Shown: positions 20,528 through 22,090 of the stretch, in pieces
Numbering within the stretch: position 1 is the stretch's first letter
Layout: each line of letters begins with the position of its first letter
Origin: 2-12-FULL-60-19 sp041483675
Lineage (GTDB): Bacteria; Desulfobacterota; Binatia; UBA9968
Direction: 5' to 3'
DNA: 22,090 nt
Assembly: GCA_041483675.1 (NCBI GenBank)
Contig: JBGPGE010000076.1
Coordinates: 1 to 22,090, forward strand
The notes under the pieces: generated by a model
Database searches by the model: none
What the model saw: only the letters and a program-made list of their open reading frames with translations
Told to the model about the DNA's origin: nothing
Translations under genes and position numbers: made by a program

Positions 20528-22090
20528 CAGTATTCCTTCTGCGCTGTGATTATGAGAAAGATTCGCTCTACCTCCGCCTGGTTGTTACCCAAGAGCGGCA
20601 GTAGCGCATTCTTGATGACGTTCTCCTTGGGTGTATAGCCTCGGAAGGCGTTGGGTCGCACGCGCCGGACGGTCTCGTCGATCTTTATCGCCAGATCAAG
20701 CAACCGATCGCCGCCGCCTTTGTATTCACCCGCCGCTTCCACCACCAAACCCGCGCCCCCGGCTTTTTGTTTGCCCTTTCTTAAATTGTTATAGAGAGCG
20801 CGCTTCCCCGGCGTGTTCAGTTTTGCGGGCGTGTCATCCGCCATGCCGGTCTGCACCTGCTTGGCGATTTTGGCCATACGATTGAGAAACTCTTCGTAAC
20901 TGATGCGCTGCGCTCTGAGGTCAGCGAGAACTTCGTTTAACAGCACTGACATCTTGTCGTAAAACGCCGGGTCGTTCAGGTGCTCCTTGATGATCTTCCT
21001 GCGGACATTGTTGGCGATGGTCTCCGCAACCGCTCCCCTATTGCCCTTGATTCCGTTCGGTAGGCTGGTGATGGCGTCGGCGATGCCGCTCTTCACAATC
21101 AGTTCGAGCAGACCAACTTCACCGAAGTCGGAAATCGGTCTGGCTGCATCGGCCTCAATGTAAGTGTCGATCAGGTGGCGCATGTCGGCCTCGTAAGCCT
21201 TGAGGTCGATGGTCTCGCCGCTTGCCTGACGGACGATCTCGCGCAGTTTGAGATTGCGGTCGAGGGTCTGCTTGATATTCGCAATCTTCGCCTCGGTAAA
21301 GCCCGCCTGCGGCAAGTCGTCGGCGATATTTGCATAGGCGCGCAGCAGCACGGCACTGGACTTGTAGAGCGCAACGCGCTGCGGTTCGTGCTCTTTGAGG
21401 TCTTCGGGTATCTCGGTGTTACCGCAAAAGTAGTGGATATGCTCCAGCTCCCCCTTGGGCGGCTGCACCGGCTCGCACAGGAGCGCGATGGCCTCCAGCG
21501 CCTGATCCAGCCGTTCCCGGCCCTTCTTGAGGCGATCCTGCATTAACACTTCCGGTGTAGCTCCTCCCGCGCTGTGATCCAGCTCGGACGTGTAAACCTG
21601 GAGTGCGCCCGTGCCTTTTTCGTTCACCAGCTTTTTGAACAGGTCTTTATAGTCGACAATGTAGCCGAAGGATTTGTCTTCCCCGTCGAGCCGGTTCGTG
21701 CGGCAGATTGCCTGGAACAAGCCGTGGTCCTGCATGGATTTGTCAATGTAGAGATACGTACAAGGCGGCGCGTCAAAACCGGTGAGGAGCTTATCCACCA
21801 CGATCAGCAGCCGCATGTTCGCGGGCTGCGTCTTGAACCGCTCCTTCACCTCGTCCTCGTAGGTTTCGGTTTTGGTCTTGCCGGGTTTCGGAACAACATC
21901 TTTCAGCAGCTCGACATAGGTGTTGTAGAGAAATTGCTTCTCGGTTTCAGTGTTCGCCCCGGTTTCCTCCAACGTCACGTCGTGGGCTTGCGGATTGTAG
22001 GACGTAACCACGGCGCATTTGTTTTTGAAGACGGTCTTCTCGAACAGCTCGAAATACTTGGCGGCTTCGTAGATGCTCGAAGCTACGAGC
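20527..22090 (-). CDS. hsdR: Type I restriction endonuclease subunit R, C-terminal part (5' end outside window)
   Basis: The frame is open to the window edge: upstream of the codon at 22011 it continues as LVASSIYEAAKYFELFEKTVFK, so about 520 C-terminal residues are seen and the N-terminal nuclease and first helicase motifs lie outside. Visible parts are helicase motif V-like LLIVVDKLLTGFDAP and motif VI-like LFQAICRTNRLDGEDKSFGYIVDY, then the long helical HsdR C-terminal domain, which docks on the HsdM/HsdS methylase, ending ...NQAEVERIFLIITAQKEY. HsdR moves along DNA with ATP and cuts unmethylated foreign DNA. hsdM and hsdS are expected upstream of the gene, beyond the window. Its stop overlaps the metallopeptidase start. 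Confidence 0.93.
   Translation of the reverse strand, partial: LVASSIYEAAKYFELFEKTVFKNKCAVVTSYNPQAHDVTLEETGANTETEKQFLYNTYVELLKDVVPKPGKTKTETYEDEVKERFKTQPANMRLLIVVDKLLTGFDAPPCTYLYIDKSMQDHGLFQAICRTNRLDGEDKSFGYIVDYKDLFKKLVNEKGTGALQVYTSELDHSAGGATPEVLMQDRLKKGRERLDQALEAIALLCEPVQPPKGELEHIHYFCGNTEIPEDLKEHEPQRVALYKSSAVLLRAYANIADDLPQAGFTEAKIANIKQTLDRNLKLREIVRQASGETIDLKAYEADMRHLIDTYIEADAARPISDFGEVGLLELIVKSGIADAITSLPNGIKGNRGAVAETIANNVRRKIIKEHLNDPAFYDKMSVLLNEVLADLRAQRISYEEFLNRMAKIAKQVQTGMADDTPAKLNTPGKRALYNNLRKGKQKAGGAGLVVEAAGEYKGGGDRLLDLAIKIDETVRRVRPNAFRGYTPKENVIKNALLPLLGNNQAEVERIFLIITAQKEY

Noticed and set aside
16884..22090. Search for a second copy of the ssrA 3' end (right attachment site)
   Set aside because: No repeat of the TTCAATTCCCCCCGCCTCC region was found by eye to the window end; runs such as CGCTTCCACCACC near 20748 match only a few bases.

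Overview
The window is GC-rich bacterial DNA with normal bacterial gene density. Its left three quarters (to about 16.9 kb) are housekeeping and metabolic genes, and its right quarter is an accessory region that starts just past the 3' end of the tmRNA gene. Gene content (periplasmic amino-acid-type ABC binding protein, YcaC-like hydrolase, DoxX, pirin, plant/alphaproteobacterial-type glutamate-cysteine ligase, deoxynucleoside kinase next to panB-panC-panD) and several dispersed non-coding repeats suggest an uncultured proteobacterium, perhaps of the former Deltaproteobacteria or a related environmental phylum. This placement is inference from gene order and style; no ribosomal RNA gene is present.

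Layout. 179-568: an AT-richer orphan gene. 684-6550: minus-strand genes for D-Ala-D-Ala ligase, an ABC substrate-binding protein, DoxX, pirin, a UBP-type zinc-finger protein, a secreted YcaC-type isochorismatase-like hydrolase and a lipoprotein alpha/beta hydrolase. 6638-7030: acpS. 7051-7287 (minus): a small membrane protein, divergent from mtnA. 7354-9715: mtnA overlapped by a glutamate-cysteine ligase gene, both in sulfur metabolism. 9890-11089: a GT4 glycosyltransferase, convergent with nagZ (11190-12275). 12337-16419: deoxynucleoside kinase, panB, panC, panD, a DUF502 membrane protein and smpB, all on the plus strand. The three pan genes supply pantothenate for CoA; AcpS in the same window uses CoA to charge acyl carrier protein. 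SmpB and the tmRNA (16531-16883) are the two partners of trans-translation and lie side by side.

Right of ssrA (16884-22090): tandem TTCGAC...TGGCAGGCCA units, a GIY-YIG nuclease-like gene, a Phd/PIN toxin-antitoxin pair (minus), a VapB/VapC pair (plus), a leftover C-terminus of a tyrosine recombinase, a YgjP-like metallopeptidase gene and the 3' part of hsdR (type I restriction), which runs off the window. Copies of one repeat (17413, 18099, 19490) sit around the toxin-antitoxin modules. tmRNA genes are classical integration sites, so I read this as a worn integrated defence/toxin-antitoxin island; its far end is not visible.

The most notable non-coding structures are two copies of a hairpin-forming TGGAGTRA repeat (3083 and 13928), a strong intrinsic terminator ending only 13 nt before panB, a 3+3 inverted array of GTTCAA/TTGAAC upstream of ssrA, and a near-consensus promoter whose predicted start falls on the first base of an antitoxin start codon. 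I did not find an obviously new multi-gene system; the best candidates for follow-up are the repeat-bounded toxin-antitoxin region and the hsdR-metallopeptidase coupling.
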